Assembly: GCF_015832195.1 (NCBI RefSeq)
Contig: NC_052046.1
Span: forward strand, 32,020,911-32,084,910
Source: Motacilla alba alba
Lineage: Eukaryota; Chordata; Aves; Passeriformes; Motacillidae
Direction of reading: 5' to 3'
Length of the DNA: 64,000 nt
Part shown: positions 62,801 to 64,000 of the stretch, piece by piece
How the letters are laid out: every line of letters starts with the position of its first letter
Numbering within the stretch: the stretch's first letter is position 1
Program-made: the position numbers and the translations under genes
The notes under the pieces: generated by a model
Seen by the model: only the letters and a program-made list of their open reading frames with translations
Databases searched by the model: none
What the model was told of the DNA's origin: nothing

Positions 62801-63820
62801 ACTTGCAAGAATAGTTTCTGTATGTGATATGTTTTTTCTGCTGATGCAATTTACAGTGGAGTAGTAATGACTTTGATACACTTTTCTACAACAAAAACAC
62901 TTATGTGGAAATCTTTTCATTACAGCGTAATGTTGTTTGAGATAATCTATGAATTATTAGAACAGTTGGAATTGTTAAACAGTTGCCTTATGTTCCCCAA
63001 AATTACCTATATTTTTAAAAAGTTTGGACTCATGAAACTGTTGCCGCAAGTCAGGCTTGCCTCCAGAGGTTTAAGGTGAAAGATAATTATCTTAACATTG
63101 CAAATATACAAAAATATTAACTATGCTCTCAGTCTGAAGGCAGGTCTTATTCTATGTAAATACCTAAGTTACTATGGAACACTGAATCAATGTCTGCATG
63201 ACATGCAGTGTCTGCATGTATAAGAGCTATTACTCTTGGCCTCCAAAACTGTCTTTGCAGGTGCCTGTCTGAGAACTTATGTCTGGTATAGTTGTTTGCT
63301 CTTCTGGAAAAATTAGATCAACAGAAACACCTGAATATGGGTGTAGATGAAGTATTTATGGATGGTCCAAACACAAGAGGCCTAGTACTCTATATAATGT
63401 AAAAGGACTCATGCCCCGAACTGAAGCTTATTCTGGTAAAGTAAATGTTAATGAGGTAAATAGTCACGGACATCCTCTTCCTCACTAACACTTAGTTAAG
63501 ATGTTCATGAATTTCATCACTCCACCTCTACAGCTTATTTTTTCATTTCTGAAATGTCTAAAAAACATTTGCTGAGTTCATAACTAATATTGCAAACTGA
63601 TCTTCCTGAGCTTGCTCTTCCACAGCCATCCCGTGAGTCTATATCTGCTTTGACTTCTAAAGGAGAATGAAGTAGAGCTACAAGGTAGCCACAAAAGCAA
63701 AACATGGATTCATTCACACCACAGTTATTGCTGGGTCGGTTCAATTAATGAAAGGTTATGTGTTGCTGATTCAAAACCCCCAAACAAAATGCAAATTTTT
63801 ATAGACTTAATTAACATAGA
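59865..63820. other. Unique AT-rich noncoding DNA
   Basis: No recognised gene or repeat family. The longest frame is 114 codons on the minus strand (62505-62849) with no known motif. An acceptor-donor pair around 60887-60895 is listed as a finding. Confidence 0.6.
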
Positions 63821-63825
63821 TCAGC

Positions 63826-63885
63826 CTTGTTCTCATGTATGAAATGGGAATCAGTTTACCCCTCATAATTAACACTGTTGGTACA
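63826..63885 (+). repeat. Possible MIR-like SINE 3' fragment
   Basis: CTCATGTATGAAATGGGAAT followed by CAGTTTACCCCTCATAATTA resembles the MIR 3' region (CTCATCTGTAAAATGGGAATAATAGTACCTACCTCATA). Only about 50 bases are involved and no 5' core is visible, so this is tentative. Confidence 0.3.
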
Positions 63886-64000
63886 GAGTTTAATTATAGG
63901 AATCGACAGATCACACAAAGACGCAGGTAAAAATGCTGTTCTTATCTTATAAATCTGTCCTGATAGTCTTTATGACTTAGGATAATGTGAAAGTATCAAA

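Noticed and set aside
1..64000. CRISPR array, operon, phage or bacterial defence system
   Set aside because: Avian-type repeats, long noncoding stretches and absence of dense reading frames exclude a prokaryotic or phage source.

Overview
The window looks like bird nuclear DNA, probably a songbird. The evidence is a set of CR1 LINE fragments with typical avian 3' ends (octamer-like ATTCTRTG tails and the GGTTGGAAGRGACC / GATCATCT block seen in reverse orientation), plus two long-terminal-repeat-like tracts whose wording resembles passerine endogenous retrovirus repeats. The background is AT-rich, CpG-poor and full of A/T homopolymers. There is no operon layout and no long reading frame. The species call is an inference from repeat style; no diagnostic gene is present.

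I see no recognisable protein-coding gene, rRNA, tRNA or CRISPR array. The open frames present (up to about 145 codons from an ATG) are isolated, match no family I know, often overlap repeats or simple sequence, and are what chance gives in 64 kb. The window is best read as a gene desert or the inside of one or more very large introns.

Layout: 1-8.6 kb is mostly unique AT-rich DNA with one possible ancient SINE. A CR1 lies at 8.65-9.08 kb. From 9.1 to 18.7 kb the sequence is unique, with a richer-GC tract near 13.8-14.5 kb. A second CR1 lies at 18.73-18.96 kb. From 19 to 32 kb the sequence is unique, with a CR1 tip at 25.29 kb, a 19-bp minisatellite at 26.5 kb and a TA/CA microsatellite at 26.9 kb. 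An LTR-type repeat lies at 32.17-32.80 kb and an inverted CR1 at 34.43-34.57 kb. A CpG-dense patch lies at 39.2-39.6 kb and a GC-richer patch at 45.3-45.6 kb. The best preserved CR1 is at 48.59-49.17 kb. A long LTR-like tract at 54.9-56.0 kb contains a compound CA/TATGTG/TATATG microsatellite. From 56 to 64 kb the sequence is unique with two possible MIR-like scraps.

The items most worth checking are a 50-nt stretch at 37321-37370 with near-consensus splice sites on both sides and one open frame, a few microexon-like configurations, the LTR-like tract with its internal microsatellite, and several unique stretches that read like conserved regulatory DNA. I found no evidence of a new biological system. 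The exon and enhancer suggestions are unproven and need RNA or cross-species alignment.
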